NCBI RefSeq assembly: GCF_024713975.1 | Contig: NC_091109.1 | Coordinates: 20,553,760 to 20,617,759 of the forward strand | DNA: 64,000 nt | Direction: 5' to 3' | Source: Paralichthys olivaceus | Taxonomy: Eukaryota; Chordata; Actinopteri; Pleuronectiformes; Paralichthyidae | In this document: in pieces, positions 50,546 to 62,212 of the stretch | Numbering within the stretch: the first letter of the stretch is position 1 | Layout of the letters: every line of letters starts with the position of its first letter | The notes under the pieces: generated by a model | Database searches by the model: none | Seen by the model: the letters and a program-made list of their open reading frames with translations, nothing else | What the model was told of the DNA's origin: nothing | Translations under genes and position numbers: made by a program

Positions 50546-52371
50546 GTATTTATTCATTTACACATTTACACACTTACAGAACTTTAGTTTAAATCTCACT
50601 GAGTTTGTTTTCCTCTCAGAGTCCAAATGAAAAACGCGAAGCAGCGAATGACGCGTCAACTTGTTTCGCTCGCGTGTGTAAATCCATAAATCCACATTTT
50701 AGTTATTTAGCCTCAAAGTCTTGTTTTAAGAATCAAATATCAGTTTATTCCACGTCTCCTGATTCACAACGAGCCAATGTGAAGAAATATAATTACTCTG
50801 AATTATACTTCAAAAAAAATAAAGACTGATGTCAGAGGTCAAAGATATCTATCTGGGTTTCTCTCTATCTGTCCATTATTTTTAATTACTGATTCAATAT
50901 GTTCGTTCTTTTTCATGGGAATATATGCACGAATGTTTTTAACAGTGAACTCTCGAGTTTCAGGGTGGAGGATGGTGAAGCTGTCAGAGACGATCATCTT
51001 AATGAATGAGTGATTCATGAAATGACATAGACCCACACGATCTAGATGGAACCTGGGTCTTGCTAATTAATCCAGATAATAACGACTAATGACACAATGA
51101 CTAAAAGGGTTGATGAAGCTCAACGAGCAGATTTGAAGGTTGATACTGATAATTGAGAGAAAAATGTAATGTACAATGATATATCTGCCAATATTACTTT
51201 TTTAATGTAAACCTTTATTACGATCCCTGAAGCTCAAGATATGTATTGAGATAAATATACAGTAACTATCATTTAGTTGATTAGAGGTCATTTATCATAT
51301 TATGCGATACTTAAGGAATATGTCCTCAGAAATTCTTCATTGGCGTAGGTGCCATTGACGATCTATCTTCCAGGTTATAATGAATAAATACCAGGCTATT
51401 CATACTATAGGGAAGTGTTCTTTGTCTGCAGCTCGACAAAAAAATAACAAGAGTCATGGCAAGACTGAGAATACTGCACGTTAGTCATCAGGAGGAAATC
51501 TATACTGTGCTCTGCAGCTCTGAGGACAGAACAGCTCTGGAGTGGTCGGTCTGATGCTCTAATGGAACATTTCTGTCATAGTAATCATATTAAAGATTGA
51601 GGGGATAAATCTGAGTGGGGTTGGTTGTAGAGCAGCTGAAAACAGGGGTCTAAAACAGATGTACAGTACTTGTGTGTTCTTGAATGTAGACTGAGCACTT
51701 GAATAAGAACACCTCACTAAACACATCAAAAGATGTCATGTCAACACAGTCTGCAGATTTGTTATCTTTCAAGGAAGGAGGAAAACATTTCTGTTTCCTG
51801 CTCAGTCTGAATTCTAAAGATGTGGTGTGTTGAACTGGTGGGCTCGGTGCACTGATCGTCAGTCTCCGCCCACAGTAGGAAGAAGTAGACGAGCAATGGT
51901 GGGCATCATATGGAACGGACACGTCCTCCTTCAGCTGTGACGCCGCAGACAAGTCTGCAGCTGACATGTTTATAAGTAAAACAAAGTATTATTGTGAAGT
52001 GGAAAGGTCGGGGTTTTTCAGGGAAGAGCTGTCTCGTGATCTCAGAGTGTGTGTGAAGTGGTCAAACCGGTTTTTGGATGTCGCGTGAGAAGTTGACTCA
52101 TTAAATGTCTCTAATAGATTTCAGCTCATGGTTTGGCTCATAAATTGTCCAGAATAATGATGAGAGTGAAGTTAACTAAAAAATAATAAATTATTCTCAG
52201 CGTCTGCATTTGTAAGTTATCACAATTATTTAGTTCATGTTAGTGATACACCAAAGTATCAACTATTAACCAGACTCAAATGATTTATTCAATTCAGTTT
52301 TTCAACCGTTTTGATTAAAGTCATAAGTTTCTATTGCTCACTTTTTGTTGGCTTAACAAGGGAAATATAAT

Positions 52372-52445
52372 AATAATATCTTTATTTATACATCACTTCT
52401 CAAAGCAAAGTTACTTAGTGCTTCACAAATATATATAAGAATCAG
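52372..52445. repeat. Teleost dispersed repeat fragment
   Basis: ataataatatctttatttat then catcacttctcaaagcaaag, a diverged form of a very common fish repeat (tttatttatatagcacttt type). Confidence 0.5.
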
Positions 52446-53346
52446 ACAGTGAAATGTAGGTTTAAACATCCATAAATAATATAAGGGTTGTAATGTGACG
52501 CTGGGGGAAAAGGAAGTCGGGGTTCTGAGGCGGCTCCTCTACAGACAAGGGGCTGTCACTGTAATATAAACAAATCGATCATCAGATTGTAGTGGTGGTA
52601 GAAGTTGGTTAGAAAAGTAGTAGTAGAAGGTAGTGTAAAATATTCTTCAACTGGTAGAAAATGTTCTATGTGAAAATGTGAGTCATTTCATGTGCGTCCC
52701 CCAACTCTGACTCACCTCCAGCATCCCTGGACCCTTGTGTCTTAAAGCAGAAGCAACGTGATGGAGACTGATGCATTCTGGACCTGAGCTGCGATCGGTC
52801 CAATTTAACACCGTGTGTAATTCTGAGGGCTAATGTCCTCACATGGCTCAGATATACATCTAGTTACCTCTGTCACACTGAGACACAGAGACGCTGCTGT
52901 TTGTTGTGATATCAACTTGGTCAGTTATCACAGACAGACAGTGAACTATTGTTTACTGTAAATGAGTTTTTCCTTATTACACAGAGAACTAAATACCAAT
53001 TCATATTGAGAGCAACATTTATATGAAAAACACACAAACTAACTAAGGCACAGTATGTTGTATATAAAATAATCTGTGCCCCAGTTTATGTTTCTGCTTC
53101 AGGAAACAGGAAAGTGTTTGTAGAGAAAACATTCTCCGCCCTGGAGAGCTGACAGAAAGTTGCTCTGTTCCAGTCCAGAACCACCTATAACACGTCTGCC
53201 CTCCTCCTCCTCCCCTGCTCACTCACCCTTTTCTGTTTCCTTTTGCAATGAATTTCTCTCCACATGTGCGTTCCTCATTTACCACTCATACAGCCTCTCA
53301 GACTCGTTCTTCCACTTTGTCTTTGAGAACAGAAACAGCAGCAGTG

Positions 53347-56300
53347 ATGGATCGAGTGAGGTCAACCTTTAACAACCTGGTGAGTGTTTGCCGGCCACAT
53401 TTAACATTTTTACTGAAATCTTACATTTACACAAAATGGCCTTGTCCTCTCGTCCTCTCCTGCAGCTTCTCTATCAAGGCCACAGTTCTGTGTTTTTTTT
53501 TTTTTTTCCATCTTATCTTCCCTCATCTTTGTTTTTCTCTCCTCAGTTTAAAAGCAAGCGCTACAGCCGGTTCACCCTGCAGCCGGTGGAAGACGGAGAA
53601 AGACATGTCGAGGTGAAACTGTCTGACGACGACGCAGATGATAACATGGAGGTTGCCATGGAGGTCGAGGGCCAGGCGGGCGGCTCTCCGAGCTTTAGGC
53701 CGGCACCACCGCGTCAAAGCCAGCGTCATATTTACTTCCTGGCCCTAGGAATCCCGCTGATATTTGTAATTGGTAGGTCACCGGCTATTTTAAGGCTTCA
53801 ACCAAAAATTCTCTGTATTCATAAATGTTTTATTAATTTGTCAGTTATTTTTATGCACATCACAATCTCTTCAAACCCAATAAACCATCTTTATCTTTTT
53901 GTTCAACCAACAGTCCAAAAGAAATTAAATAAACTGCATAACCACAACTGACTGAAACAATATATTAGTTGTTATAATTTGTCGAACTGATTATTTCAGA
54001 AGTGAGTGATGCAGAGTGTGATTTGTTTTTTCAATAGATGCAGAAGCTATTTTAAAACACTGTCAATGAGTATTTATTTATTTATGTTGCTCCTTTATAT
54101 TCAAGCCAGACCAGAGAATCTTCACCTTCTTAAGAAAGGGGATGTTGCTGCATGTGTTGCCCAAAGTGTCAGACTTTTTACATGCATCTATGAAACCACT
54201 TCTCCCTCTACGTTCGGCAAGACTCCACTTTATCTGTAAAACACTTTCGAACAACAAGGAAACAGGTGCTGTACTTAAAACATGAAAAAGGCATGAAGAC
54301 AAGATATAAAAGATAAACATGGTGAAGAGCAAGTAAAATGGAAGATAAATAATTTATAAAGGAAGTAAATGGATTCATGGAATCATTTAAGTAGTTGTGC
54401 AGAGTTCGACTTTTTCAGTGTTTTATGGTTTCTAGTCTTTTTATTTGTATTTCTATTCTGATGGAATGTTATCTTTTTCTTTTTGTAATCTGATCCTATT
54501 GGTTTTTATTATTGCTTTTGTTTCTTGCTTTTATTTATTACTTGCTTTTCTTACTGTGAATGACTTTTTGATGTTGACCAGAAGTTTCCTGCGTCTGCTT
54601 CATCTCACATATAGCATTTTTATTTATTCTTTTATTTATAACAGCATCAGCCAACCGATGATGGTTGTGGTTATGATGTCATCGTTTTATCTGTTATGAG
54701 TTCAAATCAGCTGATGCATTGATCGGGCTCCATTGAAATCACTTTCGGTCTCACTGTTGCTGTTCCTTTTCCAGGTTATCTGTTGGGATACATCAGCCAC
54801 CGTAAAGTGGAGCCGGTGAACACGGAGCCGGTGAACACGGAGCCGGTGAACACAGGGAGTCCAGTACCAACGACACAGCACCATTTTGTACCAGCTCCAG
54901 ATTTGCCACTGCAGTGGACGGACATCACCCAACTTCTGACGCAGAAACTCACCAGTCAGGCCTTCGACAAGTCTCTGAGGTAGAGAATGAATCTGTCTGC
55001 TCTCAAACCACTTGTCATTCTGAAGGCGAAGCCAGAAACAAGGAAACCTCACCATGCACACAGCCAACAATCCCAAAAATTTACAAAAAAGGAAATTATC
55101 TCGAGTTAAAGAAAGCAAAGACTTCTGTTCTTCTGAGGCTTGGCCGTTAAAAAACTTTTTTTTAAAGGTGTCTTTGTCACTAGACTGTCTGCAACTCGGA
55201 CGTCTTTTGTCCTCCTCTGACAAAAAACTGTTCATGACAGTTTGAATAGCGCCATTGTTTCCCTAAACCTTGAAATCAGCTCGGGCTCTTCACTTTCATT
55301 CCAAAACCTCGTCCTGTGTCATTTTGAAACATTTTGTATCAGTCACTGGAAACACTTACAAAACAAACTACGTTATGTCTACCGAGAACTCAGCAGTCAT
55401 CTGTCCACCTTTTCTCAGAAGAGATTAAACTTTGCACGAGCCATTTGTGAAAGTGATTATGATCTTTTGCAGGGACTTTGATCTGCCTAGACGTTCGGCA
55501 GGAAGTGTGGAGGATGCAAATCTGGCAATACGCATCTTTGATGAATTCAAGCAGCTTGAAATGGACCCCTGGACGGACATCCACTACGTCCAGCTGCAGA
55601 CACCAGACAGGTTGGTACAACACGAATCTGACAAATCAGTGGATTCTGATTATTTTATTAAAGAACATTTCTATAGAAGGACTCAGTTTTGCCTCAGTGT
55701 GGTAACAAAATTCAAGTCCAGAGTTTGAAGCGGAGCCTAGACAGCTCCATTCTTGGCCTTTTGGGGGCGCTGTAATTCAAGATCAGACGGCTGGCAGACT
55801 TATTATATCATTATTAATAGTAGATTTTAATACCCAGCCTAAGGACCAATCTCAATTCCTCTCCCTTGGCTCTCACCCTTGATAAGATGTGCCCTTCACT
55901 GGTGTGTCCTGTCCACATGGAGAATGATATAGTAACAAGCTCTTTTCTTCTTATCGACAGCAATCGCCCAAACCGTGTCCTTTTTGGGTCAGATGTGTTC
56001 AAACCTTTGGGATATCTGGCCTATAGCGCGACTGGGAAAGTTCAGGTGGGTCAATAAGACAGGTTTAGAGTTAAAGAAGGTTTATGTCCCTTCATAAAAG
56101 TTGTTTATTTCATTTGTGTTCAAACAACATTCTTGTGTCATCTGATTTAAAGCCTCTCCTAATTCTTTACATAGCATCCTGGATTAAATATAATAAATAA
56201 TAATTTCCTGTATTTTTGTCTTTTCAACTTTAACATTTTGTTTAAAATATTTTTTTAATGTAAATGTTTTCACGCTCCTTTTCTGTCTTTCTAGCCTTTG

Positions 56301-59300
56301 TGCTTTACACATAATATATTAATTATTGAAACTAGAATTGTAAAATTGAATATAAATAAAATTGGAGGCAGAATGTAATGATCTGTTTGACTTGTGTGTA
56401 CAAAGGGTAAACTGGTTTACGGAAACTACGGTCGTCTGGAAGACCTGGATGTTCTGCAGAATAAGAGCATTGAGCTGAAAGACAGCGTGCTGCTGCTCCG
56501 CAGGGGAAAGATCACGTTTGCAGAGCAGGTGCGTGATTGTTTCAGGTTCTGGTGTGTCTCATATCAGTTACACTGATTTCCAGGTTTCTGAGAAAGTTGA
56601 GCTCTTTCTGTTTTGATGATGTTTCATCAGGTGGATAATGCTGCAAGAAAAGGAGCCTCCGCTGTTCTGATCTACCCCGACACTCAAGATTACAATTATC
56701 AAGGGGACACTGATCTATATGGACATGTAAGTGTGTACACAAACATTAAATTAAATTTTACACATCAGTAAAGTCAAATTATCAAACTGCTCGGCACACA
56801 GTGGTGTTGTGTCTTGATTTATGTTTTCATGTCCCCTTCAGGTCCATCTGGGTTCAGGTGACCCGTACACGCCCGGATTCCCCTCCTTCAACCACACGCA
56901 GTTCCCCCCGACTCAGTCGTCTGGCCTCCCCAAGATCCCAGCCCAGACCATCACCGCCAACACGGCCACTGCGCTTCTGCGGTAAGGACACACAGACGCC
57001 TAGTACTCATTTTCTGAAACCCTGGATCAGTGTTCAGTGCACATTTCACCGGTCCCTCACTCGCCTGTCTTTGTCCTCCTCTCCAGGAATATCGGCGGCC
57101 CTGAGTCGAATGCGAGCAGCGGTTTTAAAGGCGGCTTCAACTCTGTGTCTTACAGACTGGGAGGCACTGAGAACGTCACTGTAGAAGTGAACAACGTGTT
57201 GGTCAACACTAAGATGCGCAACGTGTTTGGAGTCATCAAAGGATTCATTGATCCTGGTAGAGGAGAACGAAACACGTTTAACTCCGATCATCTGCCGCAG
57301 AATTAGATTTCTTCTTCAATGCGTGTGTTGTTTTGTCGTCTGTGTGTCGACAGATCGCTACGTGGTCCTGGGAGCTCAGAGAGACGCCTGGGGCAAAGGT
57401 TACGCCAGAGCCGCTGTGGGCACGTCTGTACTGATGGAGCTGGCCAAGGCTGTGAGCAAGATGGTGAAGACAGGTACCGAATATAACTCTCTCCATAGTA
57501 ATGTGATAAACACAGAGGGAGTGTCGTCGGTGCCCTCAAAACACAGTATACCTCAAAACATCTTTCGTCTGTTCACTGAGTTTGTCCTGACAGCCCGCGA
57601 GTAAAAACGTTGATGATGTTTCTAACATGTGGCCGGTGCAAAAATTGAAAAATCAAAAAGTATATACACACCTCAGGATGAAAAAGAGGAGCCATGCACG
57701 TAAAAGATACGAAGACTTAGAAAGAAGATGAAATTGATGAGATTTTGGTGAAATGGCAGGATGATTGTCACTCTGCATGACATTAACCTTATAATTCATC
57801 CTCTAGAAAAATTCAGGCCAAGGAGAAGTCTCGTATTTGCAAGTTGGAGCGCTGGAGAGTATGGAAATGTTGGTGCCACTGAGTGGTTAGAGGTAAGAAC
57901 TACAAGTCTTTTATTGAAAATATCTACTTTTTCAAATTTTTTTAACACATCTTTGTTTGTTTTTAGGGTTACATGTCCTCTCTTGACAAAAGCGTTTTCA
58001 CCTACATCAGCCTGGATGGAATAGTTATGGGTATGTTCACCACAGCCTGTTAAGTGATGACTTCTCAGTATTCAAATAGTAAGGATGCTAGTGAACAGCG
58101 TATTTTTTTCCTTCCACAAGGTCGAGGCAGCTTCATGGCCTCAGCTAGTCCGCTGCTCCACAGCCTCATCGAGAACACGATGAAAAGGGTAACGTCCGTC
58201 ACAGCAGGGTCATTCAGCTCCCTCATTAAAAGAGGTGGAGTTTATACTCACTGTAATCTGCCTCGTTTGTACAGGTGAAGAGTCCAATCAGCTCTGAAAG
58301 CTTGTACGACATGATGGGACAGAGCGACTGGGAGAAAAATACGTAAATAGGAAACCAGTTTTTACAATTTCTTTCGTTTGAAGTTACTTGATGTTAATGC
58401 TTCCATGTCCTCTCTGTGAAAGTAGTTTTGATGGTTTAATTCTATAAACAATATTATTAATTGTACATATAAAAGGGTTAGTACTGAACAAAGCTCTTCA
58501 TTGTTTTTCTATAAATAACTTTAGCTTCACTTTGAGAACTCGTGTTTTCTCAGATTTTAACAAACAAGTAGATACACGTACTTTTTCCTGAATTAAATAA
58601 AGTGTAAAACTGCTAGATCTTCATTTAAATAAGGAGCTGAGTATTAGAGCCACGTTGAAAAGAAAAGTAAATCAGAGATTTAGAGAATGTCATTGGATGG
58701 ACGATAACTTCCGATTATCATGTGAACAGACTAAAGCCGATGTCGATAGACGACCCCGCCTATACCTTCGTGGCTTTCTCTGGAATTCCTGCTGTGTCTT
58801 TCCACTTCGTCTCTCCCAATGTGAGTCTCAAAGTTAATAAAACTGTGCACATATACTTATAGTTACATTTTCTACACGTAGAGAAAAAGACGATTAATGT
58901 AAAAATGCACATATGGAGTTAGAAGAGCAGAGTGACTGTGTTCCTAGTTTCTGTTTCATTATGTGTGTGTCTGTCTATGTTTGTGTCCAAAGACTGAGTC
59001 CTACTCTTACTACGGCACCAACCTGGACAACATGGATCACCTCAACTACCAAACCAACCACCACACCAGTGAGATGACGGCGGTGGCGGCCCAGTTCGCC
59101 GGCCTCATGGCCTTGCGGCTGGTCCACGACCACCTGCTCAATCTGGACGTGAGCCAATACGCCAGCGTGCTCGATAACGCTTCGATGCCGGTCTACAAGC
59201 GCATCAACCAGCTCGTACAGGTTGGTGTAGGATGAAGCTCGTGTTTCTCTGCGATGAGTTTATTCTGTGTCTTGGTTGCGTACGGCTGCTGGATGGTCTG

Positions 59301-59895
59301 CCTCATCAACATGTGCGTTGTTGATTTTCATTTTTCCATTGTAGTCCGGTCAGCTGAAGGGCGTGAGCGCCAACTGGCTGAGCATCGCACGAGGCGCCTT
59401 TAAAAGGGCGGCAGCCAGCATCGGCAGAGCCATCGACAACAGTGACGTAGAAAACCAGAAGACCTGTCGGACCATCAACGACAGGATCATGAGGGTCAGA
59501 CGTCTCAGCTGTGTTTCCAATTGCATGTTTACAAGTTGTGCTAATCAAACATTATTCTTAAAAGCAAATGTTGAAACCAACACTACACGAAACTTCTCAG
59601 CGTCTGGGGACACGATCCTGTCGTTATTTTTCTCAGCATCTCACACATGTATTCAAAACTTTTCATTTTTTTGTAATTCTAGGTTGAGCATAACCTCCTC
59701 TCTCCGTACGTGTCGCCCACTGAGACTCCCTTCCGTCACCTCCTGTTCGGCCGCGGCCCCCACACGCTGGCGTCCATCGCCGAGACCTCGGACATGGAGC
59801 AGCTCCGCATCCAGCTGGCCCTCGCCACATGGAACCTGCAGGGGTGTGCTTACGCCATGGTCACAGACATCTGGGACATCGAAGAGGAGATCTGA
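53347..59895 (+). CDS. tfr1: Transferrin receptor protein 1
   Basis: Type II membrane receptor that imports iron by endocytosis of holo-transferrin. 18 coding exons give 767 aa (human 760): 53347-53379, 53547-53772, 54775-54979, 55473-55610, 55961-56045, 56406-56528, 56631-56726, 56842-56981, 57087-57256, 57354-57473, 57807-57892, 57967-58030, 58121-58188, 58275-58342, 58730-58820, 58993-59220, 59345-59494, 59683-59895. All introns are GT-AG. Cytoplasmic tail with YSRF (17-20, human YTRF internalisation signal), transmembrane segment about 73-93, stalk, then protease-associated and peptidase-like domains ([59 protein letters not shown]) and the C-terminal helical domain ([27 protein letters not shown]). 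The helical RGD of mammals reads RGA here. The tail and stalk contain no cysteine. Confidence 0.97.
54810..54854 (+). repeat. tfr1: 15-bp coding minisatellite in the tfr1 stalk
   Basis: Three head-to-tail copies of gagccggtgaacacg encode (EPVNT)3 directly after the membrane segment. Unit length is a multiple of three, so copy number can vary without a frameshift. Confidence 0.95.
57611..57745 (+). repeat. Dispersed repeat, second copy
   Basis: In tfr1 intron 11. Shares gatgatgtttctaacatg, caggatgaaaaagag, catgcacgtaaaag and cttagaaagaagat with 41281-41420 in the same order. Confidence 0.6.
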
Positions 59896-60079
59896 AAAGG
59901 AGGGTGCAGAGATGCAAGCGTGGGTGTGTGGTTGAAATTAACATTCAGGTAGAGCAGAGGGAGGAGCTCCAGTATCAGAGGTAACTTTAAACACATACCT
60001 ATATTTAATGAGTGTTTTATGGGGAACAGATTCTCGGTCCCATGAAGTTCCAGGAGGAGACAAAAGTTTTTAAAAGTAT

Positions 60080-60103
60080 CAAAAAAAAAAAAAAAAAAAA
60101 AAA
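60080..60103 (+). repeat. Poly(A) tract in tfr1 3' UTR
   Basis: About 23 consecutive A residues, about 185 bases after the stop codon, upstream of the IRE cluster. Confidence 0.9.
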
Positions 60104-60224
60104 CTAAAGTATCAAATGCTTCTGATAAACCTCCTCACCCGTCCCCCCCCCACCCCATTGCACTTGTACGAGCATTTTGCTGTGAGTTGAAAACACTGAG
60201 AAACCTTATTTATACTTAAGTTTT

Positions 60225-60251
60225 TTTATCAGTGGCAGTGCCCACTATAAA
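60225..60251 (+). promoter_or_regulatory. tfr1: Iron-responsive element A
   Basis: Bulged C at 60230, 5-bp stem agtgg/ccact, loop CAGTGC (60236-60241), lower stem ttat/ataa. Matches the IRE consensus exactly. Confidence 0.92.
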
Positions 60252-60275
60252 GTTATCATTTGTCTTTTTATACGA

Positions 60276-60305
60276 CGTTATCGGAAGCAGGGCCTTCCAT
60301 AATTA
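60276..60305 (+). promoter_or_regulatory. tfr1: Iron-responsive element B (variant loop)
   Basis: Bulged C at 60282, stem ggaag/cttcc, lower stem ttat/ataa, but the loop is CAGGGC (60288-60293): G replaces the consensus U at the fourth position. Same substitution as element D. Confidence 0.85.
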
Positions 60306-60433
60306 TGACGGTTATACTGTCGGATTCTACGGCAGCATCTGCTACACCAACGACTCCTCAACTGTTGCTGACAAAATGGAGCCCCGAGTAAAGTTGCGCG
60401 CCATTAATATAGTGGTTTTATAAAATTACATCC

Positions 60434-60469
60434 TGAGCGGGTCATCAAACCAACTTGATGACCCGCTCA
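60434..60469 (+). other. tfr1: Perfect 15-bp hairpin in tfr1 3' UTR
   Basis: tgagcgggtcatcaa (60434-60448) pairs without mismatch with ttgatgacccgctca (60455-60469) around the 6-base loop accaac. It has no C bulge or CAGTG loop, so it is not an IRE. Located between IREs B and C. Confidence 0.93.
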
Positions 60470-60647
60470 AGAGAAGAAACTATCTCGATATAAGGACATT
60501 TTTATTTATATGCCACAAGCGCGTCAACAAATTATGCTTTTCTCTTAAGCCTCGTTTAACTGAGATAACAACTGAGCTGATTGGTTAATTTGCGAGGAAG
60601 CTGTTTATGTTGCACAGTCGACTTTGGAGCACTTAATGATATCGTGA

Positions 60648-60676
60648 AGTTATCGGGAGCAGTGCCTTCCATAATT
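60648..60676 (+). promoter_or_regulatory. tfr1: Iron-responsive element C
   Basis: Bulged C at 60654, stem gggag/cttcc (one G-U), loop CAGTGC (60660-60665), lower stem ttat/ataa. Confidence 0.92.
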
Positions 60677-60682
60677 TATTCC

Positions 60683-60711
60683 CATTATCGGAAGCAGGGT
60701 CTTCCATAATG
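60683..60711 (+). promoter_or_regulatory. tfr1: Iron-responsive element D (variant loop)
   Basis: Bulged C at 60689, stem ggaag/cttcc, loop CAGGGT (60695-60700), lower stem cattat/ataatg. Nearly identical to element B, with the same non-consensus G in the loop. Confidence 0.85.
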
Positions 60712-60767
60712 ATAAGCAGTGATGGTAGTTTTTATCTACCAGTGTGTGTGTTTTACAGTACATGTGT

Positions 60768-60795
60768 ATTTATCGGGAGCAGTGTCTCTCATATT
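60768..60795 (+). promoter_or_regulatory. tfr1: Iron-responsive element E
   Basis: Bulged C at 60774, stem gggag/ctctc (one G-U), loop CAGTGT (60780-60785), short lower stem tat/ata. Confidence 0.88.
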
Positions 60796-60815
60796 TCACT
60801 TTAAAGGGTGGAACA

Positions 60816-60843
60816 ACTTGTCGGGGACAGTGTTTCCCAGAGT
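60816..60843 (+). promoter_or_regulatory. tfr1: Iron-responsive element F
   Basis: Bulged C at 60822, stem gggga/ttccc (one G-U), loop CAGTGT (60828-60833). The lower stem is weaker, with a mismatch. Confidence 0.85.
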
Positions 60844-62206
60844 TTAATTTTTTACATATTTATTTGTTTTTATTTGGGGATTTTGTGTGTGTGTGTGTAC
60901 GTGCGTGGGAAGATGCAGTCCTCCTGAACTCCAGAGTGCACGTGCTTCTGATTTCTTTTTGTTTTTGCTTGTGCTTTAATTTCTGAAGCATACTGTTATC
61001 TTAACACAACAGAACCTGGTGTGCCACCATTCTGACAGGATTCAATTTATGGAGGGAGCTGGAATTATTTACTGCTGATTTAAATGAAAGAATATGTTCG
61101 GTCATACATGTATTCCAGTCAGGACAAAGCCAAAAGCCACCACATGGGGGTACTGAAAAGCTGAAGTGTGAGGAAAAGATGCTTGGGTATAAATTTAAGT
61201 GAAGAACACCAGTGTTTTGCTCCACTGATGGCTGATGATTTTTTTTTCTACATTTTTAATTTGCTCATCTTTCAGACAAAAATCCCATTTCATGTCGCTC
61301 CAGAAAGAATTCAAATTAAAGGAGGAAGCATTGCCCCACCTCCCTGTGAAAGAAAGAAATTCACCATGAATGGGGCTTCAGACTTCTGTTATGTTTTGCA
61401 ATCAAGCAGCTCAGTATTATAGCGTATAATATAACATAGTACTATAGCGCAGTATAGTTGGCAACAAACCTGCTCTGTCAGTCTCGTTCTCTCGCTTTGT
61501 GTTTGTGACTTTAAAATGACCACAGATAAACCATAACCGTCTCTGCATGTGTTTTAATTCCAAACTTCCACATAACCAGCATGTTACTGTGTTTCTCTGC
61601 TGAGGTGAAGCTCAACAGACCTGAACCACGTTACAAAACCTTCCTTCAAATTTACGGTTCGACCAACTTGTTCTGTTTCCACTGATACACACAGAATATG
61701 GCTTATTTTATTTTACATTGTCCTTCTATAAAAGTTAGACAATCGGTGTTTTCCGTTGAATAAAATTAAATAGAACAAATTCCATAACTGATATTCAATA
61801 AAGTTAAATGTTACGTGTTTGCTTCAAAATAAAACGTGCTAGAGCTTTAAGAACCTGAATCCTTGGTAGTAAACATGTTAGAAGAAGTGGATAGATCCCT
61901 CATATGAACCACATTTAAAATCTGCATTATTTAATCACACTTACCCAACAACATTCCCATGCTTCATTATTCAGATTATTTGACCAGGCTGTTTTCTCAC
62001 GTCAGTTCCATTCAGCTTGTCACTGTTTTCCTTTGCATCATCTGTGAGAAGAATCAGGAAGAATTTTGAAGTTGAGCAGCCGGAGACTGGATTTTACTTT
62101 GTTGCTAAACGTTAAACTGTATCTGAAGCTTATCAGTATGATTTCTGTACTTGGGTTATTTTTTGAAATTGTGTTTCTGTGATTTCCACGTTCTGCAGAG
62201 AATAGA

Positions 62207-62212
62207 AATAAA
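62207..62212 (+). terminator. tfr1: Poly(A) signal of tfr1
   Basis: AATAAA followed 25 bases later by gtgtgtgtgtctc, a typical GU-rich downstream element. Confidence 0.7.

Noticed and set aside
50621..50680. Possible small separate gene starting MKNAKQRMTRQL
   Set aside because: Only about 17 codons before a donor-like site, with no homology I recognise; more likely an alternative tfr1 leader exon or chance.
53388..53951. 187-codon frame taken as one protein
   Set aside because: Only 53547-53772 is coding (tfr1 exon 3); the flanks are intron read-through.
59896..60423. Open frame 60232-60423 in the tfr1 3' UTR
   Set aside because: It lies wholly within the UTR and is formed by IRE sequence; a stop precedes it and no splice site joins it to the receptor.
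60720..60735. Additional gcagtgatgg motif between IREs D and E
   Set aside because: It has no bulged C with a 5-bp stem around it, so it is not counted as an IRE.
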